In this document: one piece after another, positions 8,677-16,426 of the stretch
Layout of the letters: each line of letters opens with the position of its first letter
How positions within the stretch are numbered: position 1 is the first letter of the stretch
From: Planctomycetota bacterium
Lineage (GTDB): Bacteria; Planctomycetota; UBA1135; GCA-002686595
Reading direction: 5' to 3'
Assembly: GCA_016872795.1 (NCBI GenBank)
Contig: VGYZ01000024.1
Coordinates: forward strand, 1-50,254
DNA length: 50,254 nucleotides
Translations under genes and position numbers: made by a program
The notes under the pieces: generated by a model
What the model was told of the DNA's origin: nothing
Seen by the model: only the letters and a program-made list of their open reading frames with translations
Database searches by the model: none

Positions 8677-9768
8677 GTGACGAAGCGGAAGGTGAACAAG
8701 CAGGCTGGGAAAGGGAGCGCGCGCTTCGAAGGCCGCGCGCGCCTGCTCGCGTGGTACGCCCGCGAGCGCCGCGACCTGCCGTGGCGGCGCACGAGCGACC
8801 CGTTTGCGATCTGGATCAGCGAGGCGATGCTGCAGCAGACGCGCGTCGAGGCGGTGATCGGTTACTGGGAGCGTTTCCTCGCGCGTTTTCCCGACATCCG
8901 CACGCTCGCGCAGGCTCCCGAGCAGGATGTGCTCTCGGCTTGGAGCGGCCTGGGCTACTACCGTCGCGCGCGCGCGTTGCGCGCTGCGGCGCAGGCGATC
9001 GTCGAGCGCCACGGCGGTGAGTTCCCGCGCGACGCAGAGCTCGTGCGCGAGCTCCCCGGCATCGGCCCGTACACCGCGGGAGCCGTGCTCTCGATCGCGT
9101 TCGATCTGCCTGAGCCGCTCGTCGACGGCAATGTCGCGCGCGTGCTCGCGCGCTGGTTCGCGCACGAGGCGGACGCGGTCGCGACGCAGAAGTGGGCCTG
9201 GGAGCGCGCGCGCGAGCTCGTGCCCCAGCGGGCGGGCGCGGGCGAGTGGAATCAGGCGCTGATGGAGCTCGGCGCGACCGTGTGCACGCCGCAGCGGCCG
9301 CGCTGCGAGACATGTCCTGTCGCACGCTCGTGTGCGGCGCTCGCGCAGGGCGCGGTGGCGCGCATTCCGCGGCCGAAAGTGCGGCCCGAGCCCGTCGATG
9401 TCGAGCTCGTGGCGTGGGTCGTCGAGCGGCGTGGCGCGATCCTGATGGAGCAGCGGCCGGCAGAGGGCCGCATGGCCGGCCTGTGGCAGCTGCCGACCGT
9501 GCAGGTCGCGCCAGTGCGTCCCGAGCTCTTCCCCGCGCGGCTCACGGTCGAGCTCGAGCCGGGGCCGGAGCTGGGCGTCGAGCGGCACGCGATCACGCGC
9601 CATCGCATTCGCATGGTGCTGCGCCGCGGCGAGCTGGGGCGCGCGAGCCTGCCGGAGCGCCTGCGCTGGGTTCCGCGCGAGGAAACGCTGCGCTTGCCGC
9701 TGACCGGAATGGCGCGCAAGTCGCTCGCGCGCGCCTTCGGGCTCGGGAAGCGCGCTCCGGGCGGCTGA
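8677..9768 (+). CDS. mutY: A/G-specific adenine DNA glycosylase MutY
   Basis: 363 residues, normal for the family. It removes adenine mispaired with 8-oxoguanine or guanine in the GO repair pathway. Catalytic Glu is E49 in ISEAMLQQT; the helix-hairpin-helix is LPGIGPYTAGAV at about 126-137, with the catalytic Asp at D150 in VDGNVARV. The [4Fe-4S] ligands are C203, C210, C213 and C219, with the canonical 6-2-5 spacing. The C-terminal half (from about 240, ILMEQRPAEGRMAGLWQLP) is the MutT/NUDIX-like domain that recognises 8-oxoG. The start is GTG, six nt after a putative -10. The upstream neighbour is divergent and a glycosyltransferase follows. Confidence 0.93.
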   Translation: MTKRKVNKQAGKGSARFEGRARLLAWYARERRDLPWRRTSDPFAIWISEAMLQQTRVEAVIGYWERFLARFPDIRTLAQAPEQDVLSAWSGLGYYRRARALRAAAQAIVERHGGEFPRDAELVRELPGIGPYTAGAVLSIAFDLPEPLVDGNVARVLARWFAHEADAVATQKWAWERARELVPQRAGAGEWNQALMELGATVCTPQRPRCETCPVARSCAALAQGAVARIPRPKVRPEPVDVELVAWVVERRGAILMEQRPAEGRMAGLWQLPTVQVAPVRPELFPARLTVELEPGPELGVERHAITRHRIRMVLRRGELGRASLPERLRWVPREETLRLPLTGMARKSLARAFGLGKRAPGG

Positions 9769-9787
9769 AACGCTCCTTCCTCCTTGG

Positions 9788-9793
9788 TAGTCT
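9788..9793 (+). promoter_or_regulatory. -10-like TAGTCT before the glycosyltransferase
   Basis: TAGTCT is ten nt before TTG 9804. It helps choose this start among several weak candidates. Confidence 0.3.
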
Positions 9794-9803
9794 CGCCCAC
9801 GCC

Positions 9804-10757
9804 TTGGACGCGAACCCCAGCCAGCCCCGGCGCGCCGCTCCGCTCGTGCTCCCGTGGGAAGCGAGCGCGCAGCGCGAGAAGCTCTCGGCGCACGGAGTCA
9901 CGATCGTCGTGCCCGTGTTCAACGAGCAGAAGGGCGTCGCGGGCGTGATGGAGCGCCTCTCGAAGCTCGATGTCGGCGCGCCGATCGAGGTGATCGCGGT
10001 CAACGACGGGTCGAAGGATCGCACGGCCGAGGTGCTGGCCGAGTGCGCTGCGCGCATTCCGAACCTGCGCGTGGTGACGCACCGCGTGAACCAGGGCTAT
10101 GGCGCGGCGCTCAAGACGGGCTTCACGCACGCGCGCACCGAGGTCGTCGTCATCACCGACGCGGACGGCACATATCCCGAGGACAGGATTCGCGACCTGC
10201 TCGAGCAGATCGACGACGGCGCCGAGATGGCCGTCGGCTCGCGCACCGGCGCCGATGTCCACATTCCGCTCGTGCGCCAGCCCGCGAAGTGGTTCCTGAG
10301 GCAGCTCGCGAGTTTCCTCGCCGGCACCGACATTCCCGACTTGAACAGCGGCCTGCGCGCGTTCCGGCGCGAGCTCGTGCTCAAGTACCGCGCGATCCTG
10401 CCGCAGGGCTTCAGCTTCACCACGACGATCACGCTCGCGAGCCTCACCAACGGTCACCGCGTCGAGTATGTGCCCGTCAACTACGCCAAGCGCTCCGGCA
10501 GCTCCAAGATCCGCCCGATCCGCGACACGCTCGGCTTCACCGCGCTGATCATCCGCACGGTGCTGTATTTCAACCCGCTGAAGGTTTTCTATCCGATTGC
10601 CTTCGCGCTGTTCCTGTGCCTGTGCGGCTTTCTCTACTACGACGTCTTCATCGAGCAGAACCTCGGCGACAAGACCGTCTTCATCTTCGTCGCCTTCCTG
10701 CAGGTCCTCACCGTCGGCCTGCTCGCCGACCTGATCGAGAAGAAGTCGCGGCTGTAG
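9804..10757 (+). CDS. DPM1-like family 2 glycosyltransferase with C-terminal membrane helices
   Basis: 317 residues. The GT-A core has VTIVVPVFNE near 33-42, IEVIAVNDGSKDRT near 62-75, the metal-binding DADGTYP near 120 and the acceptor-side LNSGLRAFRR near 180. Two hydrophobic segments at about 250-270 and 290-310 anchor it in the membrane. The pattern matches dolichol/polyprenyl-phosphate mannosyl- or glucosyltransferases, which load a sugar onto a lipid carrier for later use by GT-C enzymes such as the TMTC-like proteins in this window. Start uncertain: TTG 9804 is preferred because of TAGTCT upstream; GTG 9846 is the alternative. No ATG is available in frame before the catalytic core. Confidence 0.85.
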   Translation: MDANPSQPRRAAPLVLPWEASAQREKLSAHGVTIVVPVFNEQKGVAGVMERLSKLDVGAPIEVIAVNDGSKDRTAEVLAECAARIPNLRVVTHRVNQGYGAALKTGFTHARTEVVVITDADGTYPEDRIRDLLEQIDDGAEMAVGSRTGADVHIPLVRQPAKWFLRQLASFLAGTDIPDLNSGLRAFRRELVLKYRAILPQGFSFTTTITLASLTNGHRVEYVPVNYAKRSGSSKIRPIRDTLGFTALIIRTVLYFNPLKVFYPIAFALFLCLCGFLYYDVFIEQNLGDKTVFIFVAFLQVLTVGLLADLIEKKSRL

Positions 10758-10850
10758 GTCCGAGCCGCAGGCGAGGGGGCTCCGAGCAACGAGTGGCCTT
10801 GACAGGCGTGAAGGGGGGTAGTTTCCCTGTCTCGTTCACCTACTTCCCGC

Positions 10851-10856
10851 TAGGTT
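10851..10856 (+). promoter_or_regulatory. -10-like TAGGTT before the secreted protein
   Basis: TAGGTT ends 12 nt before ATG 10869. A TTGACA at 10799-10804 is too far upstream to pair with it. No other element is visible in 10758-10868. Confidence 0.25.
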
Positions 10857-10868
10857 TCGAGGCAAAGA

Positions 10869-11300
10869 ATGAACTTCTCGATGCTGGCTGCACTCGCCGT
10901 GGTGTCCGCGAATTCGTCGCTCGCTGCGCTGCGAGAAGTTGTCTGCCAAGGGTGCGAGAGCACGGCGACCTACTCGACTTCCAACGCGGGATGTGTCGCC
11001 GCCGGCTGGAATGCGGGGCTCATCGTGACGGTCATTCCGTACGACGGCGAATGCATCAATGTGGACGAAGCCTGTGTGACGGGCTCCCCGTGCACACCCC
11101 ATCTGACCATCGAAGCGTGGGTGGATGACTTTGGAGGAGGCCTATTTCGCTCGCAGGGAACGATCGGCAGCGCAGGTACTGGGCGCGTTGACACGCCCGC
11201 TTCCGGCATGGGGTCCTCTTACCCTGTCAAGATCCACTCGGACTATTCCGGAGTCGATCGTGGTGGCACCATGGCCTTTCAGTTCATTGTCAAGTTCTAA
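10869..11300 (+). CDS. Small secreted cysteine-containing protein, unknown function
   Basis: 143 residues with a signal peptide (MNFSMLAALAVVSANSSLAA) and a mature part with six cysteines clustered in residues 26-78 (VVCQGCES, NAGCVAAG, GECINVDEACV, SPCTPH), consistent with disulfides in the periplasm or outside. I do not recognise a family. GC content and codon choice are visibly less extreme than in the neighbours. Sequence beyond the stop still reads as Cys-rich coding in other frames (see the next entry), so the present C-terminus FIVKF may be a truncation. Confidence 0.5.
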   Translation: MNFSMLAALAVVSANSSLAALREVVCQGCESTATYSTSNAGCVAAGWNAGLIVTVIPYDGECINVDEACVTGSPCTPHLTIEAWVDDFGGGLFRSQGTIGSAGTGRVDTPASGMGSSYPVKIHSDYSGVDRGGTMAFQFIVKF

Positions 11301-11399
11301 GAAGAGCTGTGGTGGTGGCCGGGTGTGTACGACTAGGTCTGCACCCTGAGCGCCAACGGCACGCTCAGCTGCTCACAGTGCATTCCCTGCTACTTCTAG
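11301..11399 (+). pseudogene. Possible eroded Cys-rich C-terminal tail of the secreted protein
   Basis: Directly after the TAA at 11298-11300, one frame reads KKSCGGGRVCTT and another, from 11340, reads CTLSANGTLSCSQC followed by IPCYF and TAG (11397-11399). Joined by two small indels, this would extend the secreted protein by about 33 residues with regularly spaced cysteines. The alternative is a chance Cys-rich reading in a non-coding gap. Low confidence without homologues. Confidence 0.3.
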
Positions 11400-11412
11400 C
11401 GGATCGTGCTTC

Positions 11413-12216
11413 ATGCGCAGTGTCGGAGCCTGGTTTCCGGCTGCAAGCCTACTGTCCTTGAGCTTTGCCTTCTGGATTCGGTCGCGCGCGCAGCTCGACG
11501 ACAAGTCCCCGGGCAGTGCTGCTCGGCCGGAGCCGGTTGATGTCGACGCCGAGATCGGTGATGCGACTCAAGAAGCGCTTGTGCCTGTGGGCGTTGCGCC
11601 CGCTCATCCGCCTGTCGAATTGGCCGAGGTCGAGCCTGGGAAGCTCGATGTATCTCAGTTGAGTGCCGACGACCTGCTCAAGCTGCTGGAGAAACGCGAG
11701 ATTGCAGCTCGTGATCTGGCGGGGCTCGCGGATTCGACGCTCGATGAACTCGCCATCCTGCGATCCGAGGCCGTGTTGGCGAGCTGGACCGGCGCGACAC
11801 GCGAAGCGGCGCTCGACACATTGTGCAAGCTGCCCAGTCAGCTTCCGAATCCTGCGGGGAAGGCACTGAGCGTGCGTGGCGTCAAGCACTTGGACTCGAT
11901 GAGGGATCGCTGTTCGGAGGCCATCGCTGCGCTCTCGCAGGATGCCCTTCAGGAACTCGAGGCGCACAAGCAGGCCCTGTGGAACATCAGGCAAGGCGTC
12001 CGTGTGCGGCGTGAGGGCGAGACTCCGCCGCCGGCGGAGGGCAGCACGCGCGGGAAGTTCCGCTCGAGCCAGAAGTGCGGCATGTTCGGGCGCTACCTCC
12101 GTTTCGAGTACTCCAGCGACGGTTGCCATGCCCTCGAGTCCAAGCTCGCGCTCCTCGAGGAGCTGAAGTCGCAGTTGCGGAGTGAGCAACTCCACTACAT
12201 CGACAGCCTGCCGTAG
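11413..12216 (+). CDS. Exported hypothetical protein
   Basis: 267 residues with an N-terminal hydrophobic signal or anchor (about 5-24, GAWFPAASLLSLSFAFWI). The rest is hydrophilic, Ala/Leu/Glu-rich and predicted helical, with SADDLLKLLEKREIAARDLA near 90-110 and a Cys-containing C-terminal part (KCGMFGRYLRFEY, DGCHALESKL). No known domain is recognised. Like its upstream neighbour, it sits in a stretch of slightly lower GC and no strong ribosome-binding site is visible. 12217-12346 contains a TACAGT hexamer and the ribosome-binding site for the next gene only. Confidence 0.5.
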   Translation: MRSVGAWFPAASLLSLSFAFWIRSRAQLDDKSPGSAARPEPVDVDAEIGDATQEALVPVGVAPAHPPVELAEVEPGKLDVSQLSADDLLKLLEKREIAARDLAGLADSTLDELAILRSEAVLASWTGATREAALDTLCKLPSQLPNPAGKALSVRGVKHLDSMRDRCSEAIAALSQDALQELEAHKQALWNIRQGVRVRREGETPPPAEGSTRGKFRSSQKCGMFGRYLRFEYSSDGCHALESKLALLEELKSQLRSEQLHYIDSLP

Positions 12217-12346
12217 TCCGGAGCGAACCGATGCGCTCAGGTGCTGCCGAGTGACGCGGGCCAAGAGCGCGCGCTAGGCCGGGTCAGGGTGTGGCTCTGG
12301 GCCGCTCGGGGCCTACAGTAGGGGGCCTGCGCTGGAGGAGAGCCCC

Positions 12347-14608
12347 ATGAAGTCCCGACTGCTCGCTGCCACGTTGCTCGTGCTCGTTCCGATCGCGCTT
12401 GTTCCGCTCACGGTTGCGGGCGTTGGGCCGCGCTCGCGTGCGGATGTGGCGACGATCGTGGCGGAGCTCAAGAAGAACCGCGACGAGGCGGAGCCGAAGC
12501 TCTTGGCGGAGCTCGGCGCGCTGCGCACGCGCGAGGCAGCGCTTGCGCTCGTGGAGCTGTACGACACGACGTTCGGGTCGATCTACATGCGGCGTGAGGT
12601 CGTGAAGGCGCTCGGGAGCTTCGACGGCGTGGCCGATGCGGAGCAGACGGCGCTGCAGAAGCTCTCGGATGTCGCGACGGCGGGGGACGAACCCGAGCTG
12701 CGCGACATGGCGCTCGCGACGCTCGGCAACTGCAACCACCTCGGCAAGCACTTCCTGAAGGCGATCGTCGAGTCCGCCGCGGAGGACGATGTGCGCGAGC
12801 GCGCGATGGAGCGCGTGGTGCGCATGGCGGACGGCGGCGACCGCGAGTTCTTCGAGCGCGTCTTCAACGCGCCGATCGCGGAGAAAGCGGCGGACAAGGA
12901 CAAGGGCAAGGGGAAGAAAGACAAGGACGCGCAGCCCGAGCGCAAGGTGCACTCGGTGAAGTCGATCCGCGAGCTCGCGTTCGAGCAGATCGCACAAGGG
13001 TTCGACCTGCCGCGGCTTTACGCGCAGGCGCGCGAGAAGGAACGCGACAATGTCACGGAGCTGTGGGGGCTGCGACGGCTCGCGTTGCTCGAGCTCGAGC
13101 GGCGCAAGGACAAGGGCCTGCGCGACCTCGCAGAGACGATCTACGGCGACCAGACGGAGCGCGACTCGGTGCGCGTCGAGGCGATCCGCATTCTGGTCGA
13201 GTCCGATGGGGCGAAGCTCGCGCCGCGGCTGCTCGAGGACGGGCGCGGCAACATCGATGTGATGCCGGAGCTGCTGCGGCGCGCGCTCGGGGATCACTTG
13301 GCCGCGCTGCGCGACGAAGCGACCGACAAGAAGCTCGTCAAGCTGGTCGGCAAGGGCAAGCTCCACGAGCAACGCTTCGTGCTGCGCGCCTTGCGCGGCT
13401 ATCGCGACGAGAAGTTGCTCAAGACGCTCGCCAAGGAAGTGCTCGACGCGACCAAGAAGCCGCCCCCGAAGGGCAATGACCCGGAGTACAACGCGACGCG
13501 GGATCTCGTGCTCCAGACGCTCGCCACGCTCGGCGGCTCGGGCAGCAAGTCGATCGAGCCCGAGCTCGAGACGGTGGTGGGTGGGTGCAAGGATCAGGCC
13601 ATCGTCGCTGGAGCGCTCGATGCGCTCACGGAGCTGCGCAGGGGCGATGCGGCGTGGACGAAGCGCTTGACCGAGCTCGCGGCGAGTCCCCAGGTCGAGG
13701 TGCGCAACGCGGCGCTGCTGCAGCTCGGACAGACGGGCGATCGCGCGCATGCGAAGGTGCTCGCGGCGGCGGTGTCGAACAGCGACTGGTCGACGCGCTT
13801 CGCGGCGCTCGACGGCCTCGTGGCGCTGCGCGCGAAGGACGGCATCGGCGCGATCGTCGAGCAGATGCAGAAGGAGAGCGGGCTGATGCTCGTGCGCTTC
13901 GCCGACGCGCTGTGGCGCCTGTGCGGCAAGCCGTTCCGCACCTCGGCGCCGGCGTGGAAGGCGTGGTGGGGCAAGGAGGGTGCGAGCTTCGAGCCGATCT
14001 CGCTCGCCGAGGTCGCGCGGCTCGAAGCCGAGGAGGAAATGCGGCGCCTGAAGCAGACCACGAAGTCCGCGCAGTTCTTCGGCATCCGCATCGTCTCCAA
14101 GCGCGTCATCTTCATCCTCGATGTATCGGGTTCGATGTCGGAGACGCTGCGCAGCGAGTACACCGGCAAGCAAGGCACGCCACGCATCGATGTCGCGAAG
14201 TCCGAGCTCGCCGTGTGCATCGACGCGCTCGAGCCCGAGAGCCTGTTCAATGTCGTGGTGTTCTCGAGCGATGTCGACATGTGGCTCGACGGCGTGGCGC
14301 AGTCGAGCGGTGGCGATCGCGCGCAAGCGAAGCAGTTCGTCGCTGCGCTCGGGGCTGGCGGTGGTACGAATCTCTACGAGTCGCTGCGCACGGCCTTCGC
14401 GGATCCGGATGTCGACACGATCTTCGTGCTGTCGGACGGCGAGCCGAGCGTGGGTGAGATCACCGATCCCGAGCTGATCCGCGAGCGCGTCGCCGAGTGG
14501 AACCAGCACCGCCGCATCGTGATCCACACCATCGGCGTCGGCGGCACATTCCAGATCCTCGAGTGGCTCGCGACCGACTCCGGCGGCTCGCACCGGAAGT
14601 TTCAGTGA
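12347..14608 (+). CDS. Exported HEAT-repeat protein with C-terminal von Willebrand A domain
   Basis: 753 residues. A signal peptide covers about 1-25 (LLAATLLVLVPIALVPLTVAG). Residues about 30-560 are helical HEAT-like repeats (for instance ALAALVELYD-type pairs and VEVRNAALLQLGQTGDRAHA). A Lys/Asp-rich linker lies near 180-205 (DKDKGKGKKDKDA). The VWA domain starts near 585 with an intact MIDAS FILDVSGSMS; the Thr is likely in GGGTNLYESL near 670, the Asp in VLSDGEPS near 693. Such domains bind metal and mediate protein interactions. ATG 12347 has a strong GGAGGA 7-9 nt upstream and TACAGT at 12314-12319. Its TGA overlaps the GTG of the next gene. Confidence 0.8.
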   Translation: MKSRLLAATLLVLVPIALVPLTVAGVGPRSRADVATIVAELKKNRDEAEPKLLAELGALRTREAALALVELYDTTFGSIYMRREVVKALGSFDGVADAEQTALQKLSDVATAGDEPELRDMALATLGNCNHLGKHFLKAIVESAAEDDVRERAMERVVRMADGGDREFFERVFNAPIAEKAADKDKGKGKKDKDAQPERKVHSVKSIRELAFEQIAQGFDLPRLYAQAREKERDNVTELWGLRRLALLELERRKDKGLRDLAETIYGDQTERDSVRVEAIRILVESDGAKLAPRLLEDGRGNIDVMPELLRRALGDHLAALRDEATDKKLVKLVGKGKLHEQRFVLRALRGYRDEKLLKTLAKEVLDATKKPPPKGNDPEYNATRDLVLQTLATLGGSGSKSIEPELETVVGGCKDQAIVAGALDALTELRRGDAAWTKRLTELAASPQVEVRNAALLQLGQTGDRAHAKVLAAAVSNSDWSTRFAALDGLVALRAKDGIGAIVEQMQKESGLMLVRFADALWRLCGKPFRTSAPAWKAWWGKEGASFEPISLAEVARLEAEEEMRRLKQTTKSAQFFGIRIVSKRVIFILDVSGSMSETLRSEYTGKQGTPRIDVAKSELAVCIDALEPESLFNVVVFSSDVDMWLDGVAQSSGGDRAQAKQFVAALGAGGGTNLYESLRTAFADPDVDTIFVLSDGEPSVGEITDPELIRERVAEWNQHRRIVIHTIGVGGTFQILEWLATDSGGSHRKFQ

Positions 14609-15636
14609 GCGCAGCGGCAGCACCTGAAGAGAGCTCTGGAGGCTCGCGCTGGCTGCGCTTCGCGGCGTGGAGCGTCGTGGGCCTGCTGTTGGTGCTCGCG
14701 CTGTTTCACTTCGGCGGCGTCGACTTCGAGGAGCTGGTGGCGGCGCTCGCGCGCCTGTCTCCGGCGACCTTTGCACTCGCGCTGGGCATTCACACCGCGA
14801 TCTACATCGTGCGAGCAGAGCGCTTCCGCCTGCTGATTCCCGCCGAGCACCGGCCTCCGCGCGCGGCGCTGCTCGCCGTGACCTCCGCGCACAACTTGGC
14901 CGTGTATGTGCTGCCGGCGAAGACGGGCGAAGCGACCTTGCCGATCTACCTCGGACGCTCGTGCGGCGTTCCGGCCCCAGCGAGCATCGCGTCGCTCGTG
15001 GTCTCACGGCTGTTCGACCTCGCGGCGCTGTGCGCCTGCATGGGCGCGGTCACGCTTGCGCTGTGCCTCGGAGATCACTGGGAAGCTCCACGGGGATTCG
15101 GCTACGCGTTGTCGGGTGGCCTGCTCGGCGCGGGAGCGGCGTTCCTCGCGCTCGCGGCGCGCGGCGATGTGCTGCTCGCGCCGCTGCAGCGGTTGCTCGC
15201 GGCGTTGGGACTCGGCGCGCGGATCGACAAGCACGCGGAGTCGCTGAAGAGCGCGCTCCGCACGGCCGGACACGGGCGGCTGCGCGCCGGCGCGCTCGGC
15301 CTCTCCTTCGCGGTCTGGCTGCTGATCTTCGCGTTCTATGGGCTCCTCGCCCAAGGCTTCGGACTCCCCGAGGGCGTCGGCTTCCTGCACGCGAGCTTCG
15401 GCTCGAGCGTTGCCGTCCTGATGAACCTCGCGCCGATCAACTCCTTCGCGGGCTTCGGCACGCAGGAGGCGGGCTGGGTGCTCGGCTTCAAGTGGGTGGG
15501 CGTCCCGGCAGAAATTTCACTGCCGGGAGGCGTCGGCGTGCACTTGGTGCAGCTCTTCGACACGGTGCTGTTCGGACTCGTCGGACACGCATTGATGGGG
15601 CTGTGGCGCGGAGCGCGGCGCCCGTCCGCGGGTTAG
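14605..15636 (+). CDS. LPG_synthase_TM (AglD/UPF0104) family membrane protein
   Basis: 343 residues from GTG 14605, overlapping the previous stop as GTGA. About eight membrane spans. Family hallmarks are HTAIYIVRAERFRLLIP near 60-76, YVLPAKTGEATLPIYL near 97-112 (the conserved P-x-K-x-G-E), SLVVSRLFDL near 125 and NSFAGFGTQEAG near 270 (the G-x-x-G-x-x-E motif). The family includes the membrane half of lysyl-phosphatidylglycerol synthases and stand-alone lipid flippase or glycan-pathway proteins. No soluble aminoacyl-transfer domain is present, so aminoacylation is unlikely. Neighbouring methyltransferase and TMTC-like gene suggest a surface glycan or glycolipid role. Confidence 0.8.
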   Translation: MSAAAAPEESSGGSRWLRFAAWSVVGLLLVLALFHFGGVDFEELVAALARLSPATFALALGIHTAIYIVRAERFRLLIPAEHRPPRAALLAVTSAHNLAVYVLPAKTGEATLPIYLGRSCGVPAPASIASLVVSRLFDLAALCACMGAVTLALCLGDHWEAPRGFGYALSGGLLGAGAAFLALAARGDVLLAPLQRLLAALGLGARIDKHAESLKSALRTAGHGRLRAGALGLSFAVWLLIFAFYGLLAQGFGLPEGVGFLHASFGSSVAVLMNLAPINSFAGFGTQEAGWVLGFKWVGVPAEISLPGGVGVHLVQLFDTVLFGLVGHALMGLWRGARRPSAG

Positions 15637-15658
15637 AGTTGCTGCCAAGGCTCCCGCC

Positions 15659-16426
15659 GTGTCCGCCTCCAACGCACTGGAACAGATCGAGCTCCACAAG
15701 GCGCTCGCCCCGCGCTACGCGTACCGCTACAGCTTCGAGTTCTCGCGCCTGTTTCAGGAGGACTGGCACCGCGAGATGCTGCGCCTGCTGCCCGAGAAGA
15801 GCGAGCGCGTGCTGGACCTCGGCTGCGGCACCGGTTTCTTCCTCGCAGAGCTCGAGGCGCTGCGGCCGGGCGCGGTCGGGCTCGACATCAGCCACGCGAT
15901 GCTGCGCGTGAGCGAGCAGTATGTGCCCGGCGCGCGACTGGTGACCGCGGACGCCGAGCGCCTGCCGTTCCGCGACCGGAGCTTCGACGCGATCTTCTGC
16001 AAGGGCAGCCTGCACCACACGCGCGATCATGTGCGCTTCCTCTCGAACTGCGCGCGCGCGCTGCGCTCGAACGGCGTGCTCATCATGAGCGAGCCCTGCA
16101 ACGACAACTTCCTCATTCGCTGGGCGCGCGCGGCGATGTACCGCGTGTCGAAGCACTTCCATCCCGACGACAAGGGCTTCACCAAGACCGGGCTCGTCGC
16201 CCTGATGGAGCGCGCCGGCTTCGAGATCACCTATGCGGGGCGCTACGGCTTCTTCGCCTACATCTTCGCTGGTTTTCCCGACCACATCGGAATCCTGCGC
16301 TGGGTTCCGGGCAACGCGTGGATTGTGCGGCGCATGCTCGCGCTCGATCGCTGGATTTGCTCCACGCGCTTCCTGCGCATCCTGAGCTTTCAGGTCGTCG
16401 TCTCCGGACGCCCGCGCAGATCATGA
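15659..16426 (+). CDS. Class I SAM-dependent methyltransferase
   Basis: 255 residues from GTG 15659. The SAM-binding motif VLDLGCGTGFF lies near 50-60, motif II GLDISHAML near 75, DAERLPFRDRSFDAIFCKG near 100-118 (motif III/IV region) and the post-motif HHTRDHVRFLSNCARALRSNG. This is the Methyltransf_11 pattern. The C-terminal ~90 residues (HFHPDDKGFTKTGLVALMERAGF, FFAYIFAGFPDHIGIL) are more hydrophobic and may touch a lipid-linked substrate. Its TGA overlaps the ATG of the broken TMTC-TPR gene (ATGA). Substrate unknown; a glycan or quinone-like lipid is possible. Confidence 0.85.
   Translation: MSASNALEQIELHKALAPRYAYRYSFEFSRLFQEDWHREMLRLLPEKSERVLDLGCGTGFFLAELEALRPGAVGLDISHAMLRVSEQYVPGARLVTADAERLPFRDRSFDAIFCKGSLHHTRDHVRFLSNCARALRSNGVLIMSEPCNDNFLIRWARAAMYRVSKHFHPDDKGFTKTGLVALMERAGFEITYAGRYGFFAYIFAGFPDHIGILRWVPGNAWIVRRMLALDRWICSTRFLRILSFQVVVSGRPRRS

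Noticed and set aside
6310-9603. Minus-strand open frame of about 1097 codons across several genes
   Set aside because: It lies antisense to the coiled-coil protein, TIM barrel and mutY, crosses gene borders and is Arg/Ala-rich without family motifs, an effect of high GC leaving few stop codons.
12284-15007. Minus-strand open frame of about 907 codons
   Set aside because: Antisense to the HEAT-VWA gene, low-complexity Arg/Leu-rich translation, while the plus strand has a ribosome-binding site, signal peptide and MIDAS motif.
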